64,000 nt of DNA from Acetobacterium tundrae. GTDB lineage: Bacteria; Bacillota; Clostridia; Eubacteriales; Eubacteriaceae. A program made the position numbers and the translations under genes. This document shows, one piece after another, positions 36,089 through 44,427 of the stretch (positions within the stretch are counted from its first letter, which is position 1; each line of letters starts with the position of its first letter). The notes beneath the pieces are model-generated. The model did no database searches. It saw nothing but the letters and a program-made list of their open reading frames with translations, and was not told the origin of the DNA. Where the stretch lies: assembly GCF_008086615.1 (NCBI RefSeq), contig NZ_RXYB01000018.1, forward strand, positions 1 through 64,000. Reading direction: 5' to 3'.

Positions 36089-36259
36089 AAATAATTTGAA
36101 TGCAAATAATCACTCGGCTCAAATCCTCGGATATATCGGATATATGCTTATTTAATGCGCTTAAAAACATTAAATATAAAATCGATAAACACTGTGGGAA
36201 AGCAACCAGCTAGTCAAAATTCGTAAGAAAATTGAATTCGTTTAAAAGGAGGAGAAAGC

Positions 36260-36889
36260 ATGTCAAAAATCGAAGAAGTAAAAGCGAAGGTTGAAGCCGG
36301 AAAATCGAAGCTTGTTCCGGGACTGGTACAGGAAGCATTGGACGCCGGAATTGCCCCGGCCGAGATTCTGCAGGCCATGGTGGATTCTATGAGTGTGGTG
36401 GGAGATAAGTTCTCTGCTGGAGAGATCTTTGTCCCAGAAATGCTCATTGCCGCCAAAGCCATGTCAAAAGGCGTGGAGGTCTTAAAACCATTGATGGCAG
36501 GAGACAGCTCGTCCTCGCTGGGCACCTGTGTAATTGGCACCGTCGCAGGGGATTTGCATGATATCGGAAAAAATCTGGTTTCGATGATGATCGAAAGCAC
36601 CGGCTTTGAGATGGTGGATCTGGGGGTTGATGTTTCAGCCGATGCCTTTGTGGAAGCTGTGAAAAACAATGCCAATGTCAAATTAGTTGCCTGTTCCGGA
36701 CTGTTGACCACCACAATGCCAGCAATGAAAGAAGCCGTCCAGACCATTAAAGCTGCATTCCCGGATTTGAAAGTGATCGTGGGCGGAGCGCCGGTAACAC
36801 CGGAATATGCTGCCGAAATTGGCGCCGACGGATACGCACCGGATGCCGGTAGTGCCTCTGTTAAAGCCAAAGCACTGGTTACGGTATAA
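36260..36889 (+). CDS. Corrinoid (cobalamin-binding) protein, MtaC/MtbC-like
   Basis: 209 residues. Residues 1-80 form the helical cap domain, then a Rossmann-type B12-binding domain with D98-x-H100-x-x-G103 (GDLHDIGKNLV), where the His replaces dimethylbenzimidazole as lower cobalt ligand, followed by SGLLTTTMPAM and GGAPVTPEYA. It is the methyl carrier of a three-component methyltransferase and is followed 26 bases on by the cognate URO-D-type enzyme. RBS AAAGGAGGAG. Length and motifs are typical. Confidence 0.92.
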   Translation: MSKIEEVKAKVEAGKSKLVPGLVQEALDAGIAPAEILQAMVDSMSVVGDKFSAGEIFVPEMLIAAKAMSKGVEVLKPLMAGDSSSSLGTCVIGTVAGDLHDIGKNLVSMMIESTGFEMVDLGVDVSADAFVEAVKNNANVKLVACSGLLTTTMPAMKEAVQTIKAAFPDLKVIVGGAPVTPEYAAEIGADGYAPDAGSASVKAKALVTV

Positions 36890-36915
36890 CAATAAAATCA
36901 TAAGGAGGTAGAAGG

Positions 36916-37893
36916 ATGTTAACAAAACGACAGAACCTGCTGGAAACAATTCATGGGGGTAAACCGGACCGTTTCGTCAATCAGTATGAATTCCTGAACA
37001 TTATTATGGAAACGCCTACAGGTATTGAGTTTCGTTATGGCGAAACCTGGAAAGATCACTGGGGAATCACCTGGCAATGGCCAGAAGGTCAACTGGGAAT
37101 GTTTCCGGTTCACCATGATGGTTTAGCGGTCATTCAGGATATTACCGAATGGCAGAAATTTGTGAAAAAACCAGAGATTGTAACATCTGATGAAGCATGG
37201 GCGCCAGCCGTTGCGCATGCAAATGCCGTTGACCGCAATGAAGAGTATGTCGCCGGATTCTTTGCTCCGGGAATTTTTGAAATGACCCATCATCTCATGG
37301 GCATGGAAAATGCCCTAATGGCACTTTATGAAGAACCGGAAGCGATGCAGGAATTGATCGACTTTCTGCTTAGCTACGAATTGGAATTCGCTCAGGTGAT
37401 GATCGATAAAATCCATCCGGATTGTATTTTCCATCATGATGACTGGGGTAGTCAGCTTTCATCTTTTGTTTCCCCGGAAATGTTTGCGGAATTCTTCCTA
37501 CCGGCCTACAAAAAAATCTACGGTTTCTATAAAGCCAATGGCGTGGAACTGGTTGTTCACCACAGCGACAGCTATGCGGCCAATCTGGTCCCCGATATGA
37601 TCGATATGGGCATCGATATCTGGCAGGGAGTCATGAACACGAATAACATTCCCGAACTCATTAAAGAATATGGGGGGGGAATTTCCTTCATGGGCGGTAT
37701 CCATAGTGGACTCGTTGATTTCCCGGCATGGACTCCGGAAATTGTGGCGGAATATGTGGAAAAAACCTGTCGTGATAACGGCAAGCAGTATTTTATTCCC
37801 TGTCAGACCTCTGGTCTTCCGATTGATAACTTTCAGGGTGTGTATGAAACGATCAACAAAGAAATTGACCGCATGAGTAAAGAACTTTTCTAG
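36916..37893 (+). CDS. URO-D family corrinoid-linked methyltransferase
   Basis: 325 residues with the URO-D barrel fold. At the position where MtaA-type enzymes carry H-x-C, this protein has VVHHSDSY, Ser in place of Cys; a Cys occurs near the C-terminus (FIPCQTSG). Zinc ligation may thus differ from the MT at 8988, or the protein may act on a different donor. Being next to its corrinoid protein, it is probably the substrate-side or methyl-acceptor-side enzyme of an O- or N-demethylase. Which methyl donor is not visible. Confidence 0.85.
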   Translation: MLTKRQNLLETIHGGKPDRFVNQYEFLNIIMETPTGIEFRYGETWKDHWGITWQWPEGQLGMFPVHHDGLAVIQDITEWQKFVKKPEIVTSDEAWAPAVAHANAVDRNEEYVAGFFAPGIFEMTHHLMGMENALMALYEEPEAMQELIDFLLSYELEFAQVMIDKIHPDCIFHHDDWGSQLSSFVSPEMFAEFFLPAYKKIYGFYKANGVELVVHHSDSYAANLVPDMIDMGIDIWQGVMNTNNIPELIKEYGGGISFMGGIHSGLVDFPAWTPEIVAEYVEKTCRDNGKQYFIPCQTSGLPIDNFQGVYETINKEIDRMSKELF

Positions 37894-37941
37894 ATTTTTC
37901 GCTAACATCAATTATATAATTTATATTTTAAGGAGAAAGAA

Positions 37942-39117
37942 ATGAATCAATCAGTAAAACCCCTCTCAATATTTACCATAATGGCGTTGGCGTTTTTTGG
38001 AATGGGAGTTGGGACCATTACCCCAGCCCTAAATGCAATTTTTGTTCAGTTTAATACTTTACCGATCACCACGCTTCTGCTGGTGTCGACCCTGCCATCA
38101 TTACTCGTTATTCCGGCCACTATTGTTGCCGGATCCGTTGCCGGAAGCAAAGTCAAATACAAGACCCTGGCTATCCTGGGAATGACGCTCTTTGTACTGG
38201 GCGGCGTGGCTCCATATTTTGCAACTGACTTCACCGTTATTCTAATTGAACGGGCCGTCTTTGGTATCGGTCTGGGGATTATGTCACCACTGGCTAATTC
38301 ACTGGTTATGGGTCTTTATGAAGGCGATAAACTGGCAACCATGACCGGAATAGTTACCCTGGCGATGAATATTGGTGGGATGATCCTGCAATACATGGGT
38401 GGTTATTTTGCCTCAATCGGCTGGAATTATAGTTTCTTGCCTCATGGTCTTGGTATTATTTCTCTCATTATGGTTATCTTTTTCCTGCCGGAACCAGCAC
38501 AAGCACCGGTAACGGTTCAAACCGAGCTCGTTCCCAAAGAAAAACTGCCTTTAAAAGTATGGATCACGGTACTCGTTTACGGGATCTTTACCCTGACGAT
38601 TTATCCCATGTTAGTTAACATGTCGACCCTGATCGTGAATCGCGGCCTGGGTACGACAGCAACAGCCGGGATTGTCCTCGCAATTTTTACTATCGGTGGG
38701 ATGCTTGCAGGTTCCGTCTTTGGTAAGCTCTTCAAAATTTCCAACCGCTTTGTTCTCGCTTTAGGATTTGCCATCGCTGTTGCGGGTTCGCTAGTAGTTG
38801 TTTATGCCGGAAATGTTTACATATTATCTGTTGGCGCATTTCTTGGAGGGTTTGCTATGTCAACCCTGATTCCAGGCTGTATGATGATTATCGGAATGAC
38901 GGCTAAACCCGCCCAGATGGCATTTGCGGTATCCTTATTCTTTGCCGGCATGAATCTTTTCGGATTCCTGTCAACTTACTGGATCGGCGCTATTGCCGGC
39001 ATCACTGGTGATGCCGTTACCGCACCTATCCTAGTGAGTGGGGGAGTCCAGGCAGTCTTCTGTTTACTGTATCTGGTTGTGAATCCGTTAAAACCAAGTC
39101 CGGTAAGAGAACAGTAG
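37942..39117 (+). CDS. MFS transporter of the methyltransferase operon
   Basis: 391 residues, twelve predicted helices, with MFS features such as GSKVKYKTLAILGMTLF (motif A-like loop) and ERAVFGIGLGIMSPLANSL. It is 48 bases after the methyltransferase with RBS AAGGAGAAAG, and the operon terminator follows. Probably imports the methylated substrate of this operon or exports the demethylated product. Substrate not predictable from sequence. Confidence 0.85.
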   Translation: MNQSVKPLSIFTIMALAFFGMGVGTITPALNAIFVQFNTLPITTLLLVSTLPSLLVIPATIVAGSVAGSKVKYKTLAILGMTLFVLGGVAPYFATDFTVILIERAVFGIGLGIMSPLANSLVMGLYEGDKLATMTGIVTLAMNIGGMILQYMGGYFASIGWNYSFLPHGLGIISLIMVIFFLPEPAQAPVTVQTELVPKEKLPLKVWITVLVYGIFTLTIYPMLVNMSTLIVNRGLGTTATAGIVLAIFTIGGMLAGSVFGKLFKISNRFVLALGFAIAVAGSLVVVYAGNVYILSVGAFLGGFAMSTLIPGCMMIIGMTAKPAQMAFAVSLFFAGMNLFGFLSTYWIGAIAGITGDAVTAPILVSGGVQAVFCLLYLVVNPLKPSPVREQ

Positions 39118-39157
39118 TCAGAAACATTAACAACGCAGCATTCTTATAATTAAAAAG

Positions 39158-39204
39158 AAAACCGAAGATTCCCAGTGTTTTGACTGGGAATCTTCGGTTT
39201 TTCT
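39158..39204 (+). terminator. Strong terminator of the methyltransferase operon
   Basis: 19-bp perfect stem AAAACCGAAGATTCCCAGT and its complement, 6-base loop, T run. Confidence 0.92.
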
Positions 39205-39260
39205 TGTGTGCCCGGAATATATTTAAAATGAAGAAAAGAGGGCGACAAAATAATCACCGA

Positions 39261-39360
39261 CTTGTTGCATGATCCTGTAACTGATTAATGTAGGGGCGAT
39301 TACTAATCGCCCGTGAACGTAGGGCTGGCGACTGACGCGCGGGCGGGTAATACCCGCCGC
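39261..39360 (+). repeat. Intergenic repeat, copy 1
   Basis: About 100 bp beginning CTTGTTGCATGATCCTGTA. Contains the palindrome GGGCGATTACTAATCGCCC (39294-39312) and a second hairpin-forming stretch (GGGCGGGTAATACCCGCCGC). GC content is far above the surroundings. Repeats with a GTAGGGGCGA core and a palindrome are widespread in Clostridia genomes. Confidence 0.8.
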
Positions 39361-39391
39361 TTACAGTATCCATTTGGGTTGCCACAGGTAA

Positions 39392-39480
39392 CTTGTTGCA
39401 TAATCCTGTAGGGGCGATTAGTAATCGCCCGTGAACGTGGGGTTTGCAACTGACGCGTGGGCGCGTAAATACCAGCGCCG
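39392..39480 (+). repeat. Intergenic repeat, copy 2
   Basis: Same element in the same orientation, beginning CTTGTTGCATAATCCTGTAG, with palindrome GGGCGATTAGTAATCGCCC (39412-39430). Copies differ by short indels, so they diverged some time ago. Confidence 0.8.
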
Positions 39481-40360
39481 ACACGATCCTTTTAACTTCT
39501 TTGTTATCGGGAAGACGTCAGGTCACAATCGCTACAGGTCCGTCATAAATCAGTTTACTTCCTTAAACAATCCTTAATTAGTGTCGCTTTTTCCTGATTG
39601 CTGACGGTTCAGAACAAAAAAATAATCGGGACATGCGGTCGGAATATAACAATAATATGGATGAAAAAGGGCACGTAATGGTATCTGCCAGGCGTGATTT
39701 TCACTCGTCCGGAAAAGGCGGCCGGCAATTGCGGGGAAGATCTTTCTATCTTTTGGGGGAGTGCCGGTTTGGGTTCTGAGGCACAGAAAAAAGCAGAATG
39801 CCCCGGCAAATCATAAAATGTATTTTTAAGAATTGTTTTGACGCCGAAAAATTAAAAATGTTTTTAAATGAGACTAAAATATCAGAATCAGGTATTCAAA
39901 ATAACAATTTGAGTGGTCATTAAATATTAAGGTTACACTTTATATTGCGGCTAAAGCGACGCTTGAGACAGAAAGATAATTTGTTAAATAACAAACGAAA
40001 TATTACTTGCCTTGACGATCGTTTGAGAAATAACAAACAAGAACCTATAATATATTGCTGTTAAAAGAAAAAATATTGACATATCTTGGAAATAATGTTA
40101 CTCTTATGAAAAATTAGAACACAACAGAGAATAAATGGATTGATTGATCTGCAGGTTTCGAAAATAAAAAAAAGGAAAAGTAGTGAGAAAGTGGTGAGAG
40201 AGAAGGGTTGATTATAAACTCAAATTTTAATAAGGTTACCTGAATAAATTGAAATCGATAACAAATGTCGGTACGCATTAGGTCGCTATCTTTAGTCTAG
40301 CTCATAGCGGGCAGTTTAGAAAACTCGGATCATTTATAAAAGCATGAGGAGGTCATGAAA

Positions 40361-40864
40361 ATGGAATTTAAATTAAGAGACTGGAAACTGAGTGATGCAG
40401 AAGGCATCGTACCATTGGCAAACAATCAGAAGATCGCAGGAAATCTGAGAAACACGTTTCCTTATCCCTATACTCTGGATGATGCCCATCTTTTTATCAC
40501 CAAAAGCATTCATTCCCATAAACGGAATCATCTTAACAAAGCGATCGAAATTGACGGCTCACCGTCGGGGTCCATCAGCCTGCTGATGCAGGAAGATGTC
40601 AGCTGTAAAAGCGGCGAGCTGGGTTTCTGGCTGGGCGAACCGTTCTGGGGCAAAGGCATTATGGCCGATGCGATCACACAGATATGCGAAACGGGCTTTG
40701 AAGATCTGGCACTGGAGCGAATCTATGCGCGGCCCTTTGCTGAAAACACGGCCGCTCGCAAAACCCTGGAAAAAGCCGGCTTCCAGCTGGAAGGCATTTT
40801 CAAGAAGAGTATTTTTAAAAATGGCAAAGTCATGGATTCATGCATGTATGCACTGACGCGATAA
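40361..40864 (+). CDS. GNAT family acetyltransferase (RimJ/RimL-like)
   Basis: 167 residues from ATG 40361; an ATG two codons earlier lies too close to AGGAGG. The fold is the RimJ/L branch: GELGFWLGEPFWGKGIMADAI carries the acetyl-CoA loop (R/Q-x2-G-x-G/A-like, here WGKGIM), and ARPFAENTAARKTLEKAGFQLEGIFKK completes it. Probably N-acetylates a protein or small amine. Flanked by its own terminator; monocistronic. Confidence 0.88.
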   Translation: MEFKLRDWKLSDAEGIVPLANNQKIAGNLRNTFPYPYTLDDAHLFITKSIHSHKRNHLNKAIEIDGSPSGSISLLMQEDVSCKSGELGFWLGEPFWGKGIMADAITQICETGFEDLALERIYARPFAENTAARKTLEKAGFQLEGIFKKSIFKNGKVMDSCMYALTR

Positions 40865-40869
40865 AGAAC

Positions 40870-40918
40870 AACGAACCCTTTTGATGGTGATAATCATTCA
40901 AAAAAGGGTTCGTTTTTT
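40870..40918 (+). terminator. Terminator after the GNAT gene
   Basis: AACGAACCCTTTT (40870-40882) with AAAAAGGGTTCGTT (40901-40914) and a T run to 40918. Confidence 0.88.
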
Positions 40919-40948
40919 GAGCTGCTTTTTTTGATGAACGCTTCGACA

Positions 40949-41401
40949 CTACATTTTTGTCATGCAGACGAGTTTGACGCCGGCGCTGATGGCCAGCTGG
41001 GCCAGCACGGCGGCCACCAGGGTATAGAAGACGACGATGTTGAAATAGCCGGCAATGATGGCGGCGATAATCATCAACACGGATGTGATTGACAGCAGCG
41101 GTTGTCCCGCTTTACTGCGGATGGTTTTTAACCGTTCATCATGCTCTTTGTTGTATAAAACTTTGAGTTTGATCTCATCATTAAGAGCCCGCCGCAACTT
41201 GACGACCGATACCATTGATAAAATGCCGATGCTCATGATGAGTCCGAACTGAAATCCCGAAATAAAGCCCGCAGACATCGTGGCATCATCGGGAACGTTC
41301 TGCAGTGAAAAGACAGCATAAATACCCAGGGCCACGGCCACCAGCGTCAAGCCTGAAGCAAGGATGATTCTTCGATTGACTTTTGTTCTAAATTCTTCCA
41401 T
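40949..41401 (-). CDS. Small membrane protein, partner of XRE regulator
   Basis: 150 residues from ATG 41401, chosen for AGGAGG just upstream; an upstream start would overlap the regulator. Four helices in two pairs (about 13-30, 43-65, 97-115, 120-138) with a charged cytosolic loop between them (RRALNDEIKLKVLYNKEHDERLKTIRSKAG). XRE-plus-small-membrane-protein pairs of this kind are common and of unknown function. Ends at its own stop without obvious terminator. Confidence 0.75.
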   Translation of the reverse strand: MEEFRTKVNRRIILASGLTLVAVALGIYAVFSLQNVPDDATMSAGFISGFQFGLIMSIGILSMVSVVKLRRALNDEIKLKVLYNKEHDERLKTIRSKAGQPLLSITSVLMIIAAIIAGYFNIVVFYTLVAAVLAQLAISAGVKLVCMTKM

Positions 41402-41411
41402 AGTATTCCTC

Positions 41412-41618
41412 CTAAAATTCATTTGCATTTGAAAAATCAAATACTTCTTCAATCGTCAGCCCGAAATAGTGGGCGATTTTGTAGGCCAGCACCAGCGATG
41501 CCGTATATTTTCCAACCTCAATCGAGGTGATGGTCTGGCGGGTGGTGCCGACTTCTAGGGCCAGTTCTTCCTGAGACAATTTTCGTTTTTTTCGCAATTC
41601 TTTAATGCGTGTTTTCAT
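41412..41618 (-). CDS. XRE family regulator (small)
   Basis: 68 residues: [49 protein letters not shown] is a complete Xre-type helix-turn-helix, followed by a short tail [10 protein letters not shown] typical of the YozG-type regulators. Start at 41618 has AGAAGGTG before it. Ten bases lie between it and the membrane protein. Promoter on the minus strand at 41662-41690 and repeated TATACTA motifs suggest autoregulation. Confidence 0.9.
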   Translation of the reverse strand: MKTRIKELRKKRKLSQEELALEVGTTRQTITSIEVGKYTASLVLAYKIAHYFGLTIEEVFDFSNANEF

Positions 41619-41643
41619 ATTGACACCTTCTGTTGATTTGCAT

Positions 41644-41690
41644 AGTATACTTAGCATTTTTAGTATAGCTCGCTTTGCAATAAATGTCAA
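41644..41690 (-). promoter_or_regulatory. Promoter of the XRE-membrane protein operon
   Basis: On the minus strand TTGACA (41685-41690), 17-base spacer, TATACT (41662-41667). TATACTA occurs at the -10 and again about 18 bases downstream (palindrome AGTATACT at 41644-41651), a likely autoregulatory operator. The remaining sequence to 41966 is AT-rich and shows nothing else. Confidence 0.75.
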
Positions 41691-41966
41691 GCGGACTTTG
41701 CAAATAAAATCCGGATCCGCTTTTTTGACATTGTTTGGATAATAAATAATCTAAAACGATCTGACCAGCACAACTTGCAAACATTAGAAATATATGATAT
41801 TATATTTAATATATGATTAAAATTAAAAGGTAGTTTCGAATGATTTTTTAGTGATAAAAAAATTTGGAGCATTTTGAAACAAATAGTATAAAAACTGGAT
41901 CTTTTCAAAATGTAATGCTAAGGATTACATGGAAAACAACAATTATTAATAAAATGAGGACTATTA

Positions 41967-43592
41967 ATGTTAAACGAAGAAGCAAAAGCCCTGATGAATT
42001 ATTTTAAAGCCCTTTTAAATGATGAGAAAACAGAAAGCGAACTATCGGAGAAATTTACCGAAGATGATGATTTTGTGGAACTGAATGACCTGATCAGAAA
42101 GATCCGTCAGGTATCGAAAGCCCTGAGAGATGGGGATCTGTCTTATGACGTTCACGGTAGTGGTTTTGTTTTAGAAGCGATGGAAACGTTTAAGAATTCC
42201 TTCAAAAGTTTTACATTAAATGCAGCTGAAGTTGTTCCACAGAATTTTCCAACCAGTGAGAAACCTTCTTTTAAGTTTTCTGATATTTTCAACAGGATGA
42301 CGAAACAATTTTGTTTTTCTGTCAGCAAATTAAAAGAATCCAATAAGAATTTTGAAATGATTTTTCACAATATCCCCGATGCTACGGTACTCATCAGTAT
42401 GGAAGAGTGGACGGTTATGGCCGCCAATCAAACATTTTTGGAGTTAACCAACTACACAGAACAGGAAGTGCTGCATAAACATCTGGCAAGCTTTAATCTG
42501 GGTATCACCCCTGAGCAATTGACGACGAGCCATGAAGACCTTAAAAAAAATGGCTTCTACAAAAATATGGAGGTGACCTTTCGAAATAATAAAAATGAAT
42601 GTTATTTTGGAAGCATTTCATCAAAAATAATTAAGATAAAAGGTAAAGACTGCATACTGAGTGTCATCACCGATGTAACTGACATCAAGAAACTCGAAAT
42701 TAAATTCAGAGAAAGTGAAGAAAGACACCGGCTTTTAGCTGACCACGCAGATGACATCATTTCCACCGTTAATCTGATGGGTGATTTTACCTATATCAGT
42801 CCATCGGTTGAACGAATAACCGGCTATACGGTTGATGAAGTGATGTACCACTATCTGGAAATCAATTACTTTACACCCGCGATACTCAAAACGATGCAGC
42901 ACATCTTGAAGCTTATTAACAGACTGGTGAAAAACGGAGAGTATTTTGAACCGGTGCGGTTTGAACAATTACAAATTCGTAAGGACGGCAGTGCCTTCTG
43001 GTCGGATACGATCCTGTCCGGAATTTACGATGATGAAAATCAGTTCAAAGAATTACTAGGGGTGACCCGGGACAACACTGAAAATGTGAAACTACGGGAC
43101 GAAATTAAAAAACTATCGGAAACGGATAAACTGACGCAACTATACAATCGGCTCAAGCTGGATGACGCTCTGAAAAAAGAATCCAAAAATGCTAAGAAAA
43201 CGGGTGGGTCTTTTGCTTTGATTATGCTGGATATTGATCATTTTAAATGGGTCAACGATGATTTTGGACACCAGGCTGGTGATATGATGTTGATTGAACT
43301 GGCAACGATCTTTAAAGACTGTATCCGGTCTCGAGATATCGTCGGGCGCTGGGGGGGCGAAGAATTTCTTTTTATCCTCCCGGAAACGGATGCAAATGGC
43401 GCCATAATGTTAGCGGAAAAAATAAGAAACTGTATCCATGAAAAGCGTTTTTCGCTACCGAAAAGGATTACGGTAAGTCTTGGCGTTACTGTTTATCGTG
43501 GGGACAACATCATTGAAACCATTGTTTCACGGGCCGACGAAGCGATGTATGTGGCGAAGAACAACGGCAGAAACCAGGTGCAGTTCCTCTGA
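41967..43592 (+). CDS. PAS-PAS diguanylate cyclase (GGDEF)
   Basis: 541 residues. N-terminal helical part (1-110), PAS 1 (about 125-245: FHNIPDATVLISMEEWTVMAANQTFLELTNYT), PAS 2 (about 255-375: ADHADDIISTVNLMGDFTYISPSVERITGYT) and a GGDEF domain with an active RWGGEEF near 463, with DIDHFKWVNDDFGHQAGD upstream. It is cytoplasmic (no helices of membrane length) and so probably senses a redox or small-molecule signal through the PAS domains. Monocistronic. Confidence 0.9.
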   Translation: MLNEEAKALMNYFKALLNDEKTESELSEKFTEDDDFVELNDLIRKIRQVSKALRDGDLSYDVHGSGFVLEAMETFKNSFKSFTLNAAEVVPQNFPTSEKPSFKFSDIFNRMTKQFCFSVSKLKESNKNFEMIFHNIPDATVLISMEEWTVMAANQTFLELTNYTEQEVLHKHLASFNLGITPEQLTTSHEDLKKNGFYKNMEVTFRNNKNECYFGSISSKIIKIKGKDCILSVITDVTDIKKLEIKFRESEERHRLLADHADDIISTVNLMGDFTYISPSVERITGYTVDEVMYHYLEINYFTPAILKTMQHILKLINRLVKNGEYFEPVRFEQLQIRKDGSAFWSDTILSGIYDDENQFKELLGVTRDNTENVKLRDEIKKLSETDKLTQLYNRLKLDDALKKESKNAKKTGGSFALIMLDIDHFKWVNDDFGHQAGDMMLIELATIFKDCIRSRDIVGRWGGEEFLFILPETDANGAIMLAEKIRNCIHEKRFSLPKRITVSLGVTVYRGDNIIETIVSRADEAMYVAKNNGRNQVQFL

Positions 43593-43653
43593 TTGCCGGT
43601 ATGACGTAGTCTGATAAATTCGTCCCAAAAGGACTTGCTTGATGTTTTTTGCA

Positions 43654-43693
43654 CGCGAATAAGCCCGGCATTTGGTTGCCGGGCTTATTCGCG
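43654..43693. terminator. 16-bp GC-rich hairpin after the PAS-GGDEF gene
   Basis: CGCGAATAAGCCCGGC (43654-43669) and its exact complement (43678-43693). Without a T run it is not a canonical terminator, but it lies 60 bases after the stop and before the next promoter. Confidence 0.55.
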
Positions 43694-43725
43694 TTTACGG
43701 AAAGAAAGCAGCTTATTTTTCCCAC

Positions 43726-43798
43726 TTGACAAATTAAAAAAAAGTGGTATTATAGTTCAGTATTGAACAGTTCAGAAAAGAACAGTTCAATACTGAAC
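43726..43798 (+). promoter_or_regulatory. Promoter and triple palindromic operator of the MarR gene
   Basis: TTGACA (43726-43731), 16-base spacer, TATTAT (43748-43753). Immediately after comes a nested palindrome: GTTCAGTATTGAAC (43755-43768) and GTTCAATACTGAAC (43785-43798) are complements of each other, each is itself near-palindromic, and between them GTTC-N6-GAAC (43770-43783) has the same half-sites. The three sites are spaced 15 bases, so a MarR dimer could bind each. Autorepression is likely. Confidence 0.8.
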
Positions 43799-43819
43799 CA
43801 AAACTAAGGAGTTAAAAAA

Positions 43820-44248
43820 ATGACGAATGACTTTGAGACATTAATCAGCGGGCAGCAATTTAAAAAGATCTATGAAAAAAAGTACAATCGCATCACCGAA
43901 AAATACGGACTGCATAAAATCGAAATTGAGATCCTGCTGTTTTTAGAAAGCACGAATTATGACAAGGCCAGGGATATTGCCGAAATCCGTTTTTTTTCCA
44001 AGGCGCATATTTCCAAAGCCACGGAAAATTTAATCCGCAGAGGCTACCTGTCCGGAACCGATGACGAAGGTGACCGCCGCATCGTTCATCTGGAACTGAC
44101 TGATGAATCCCGGCCGATCCTGAGTGAAATCAAAAAATTGCGAACCAATTTGTCAGAGACGCTGTTTTCCGGCGTCACCGCCGAAGAAAAGAAAACGATG
44201 CTGATCGTCGCCAAGAAAATCGTCCACAACATCAACAACGAACTGTAA
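43820..44248 (+). CDS. MarR family regulator
   Basis: 142 residues. Winged helix-turn-helix IEIEILLFLESTNYDKARDIAEIRFFSKAHISKATENLIRRGYL with wing DDEGDRRIVHLELT. RBS AAGGAG. Its own promoter carries three stacked GTTC-GAAC palindromes. The next gene, 180 bases on, encodes citrate synthase; a regulatory link is possible but no matching palindrome is seen upstream of it. Confidence 0.9.
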   Translation: MTNDFETLISGQQFKKIYEKKYNRITEKYGLHKIEIEILLFLESTNYDKARDIAEIRFFSKAHISKATENLIRRGYLSGTDDEGDRRIVHLELTDESRPILSEIKKLRTNLSETLFSGVTAEEKKTMLIVAKKIVHNINNEL

Positions 44249-44427
44249 TAATTAAGATGAACGCGGTAGTGAATGTGGTATTATAGTGAGGAATTTTTCA
44301 TTTGGAAAAATAAATCTTGAACCTATTTTAAAACGATGCTAAAAACTGTTTTATAAGCATCCATCATTGTGAAAGGGTTGTACTTTTTGCAAAGGCCAAT
44401 AAAGAAAAATAAGTTAGGAGAAGTTTA

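Larger units (their letters stand above)
39205..40360. other. Long intergenic region with repeats and promoter-like elements
   Basis: 1156 bases without a convincing gene. It starts with two copies of a GC-rich intergenic repeat (39261-39480). The middle (39500-39850) has only a short antisense frame of no recognisable homology. At 39979-40040 two GTTTG-CAAAC-type inverted repeats lie in AT-rich sequence (AAATAACAAAC occurs twice). TTGACA (40076-40081) with TACTCT 17 bases later (40099-40104) could be a promoter for the GNAT gene. Confidence 0.45.

Noticed and set aside
39261-39480. CRISPR array
   Set aside because: Only two units of about 100 bp with palindromes and no spacer-repeat regularity; treated as dispersed intergenic repeats.
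39609-39809. 66-codon minus-strand frame in the long gap
   Set aside because: No ribosome binding site, no homology, and codon use not like the neighbours.
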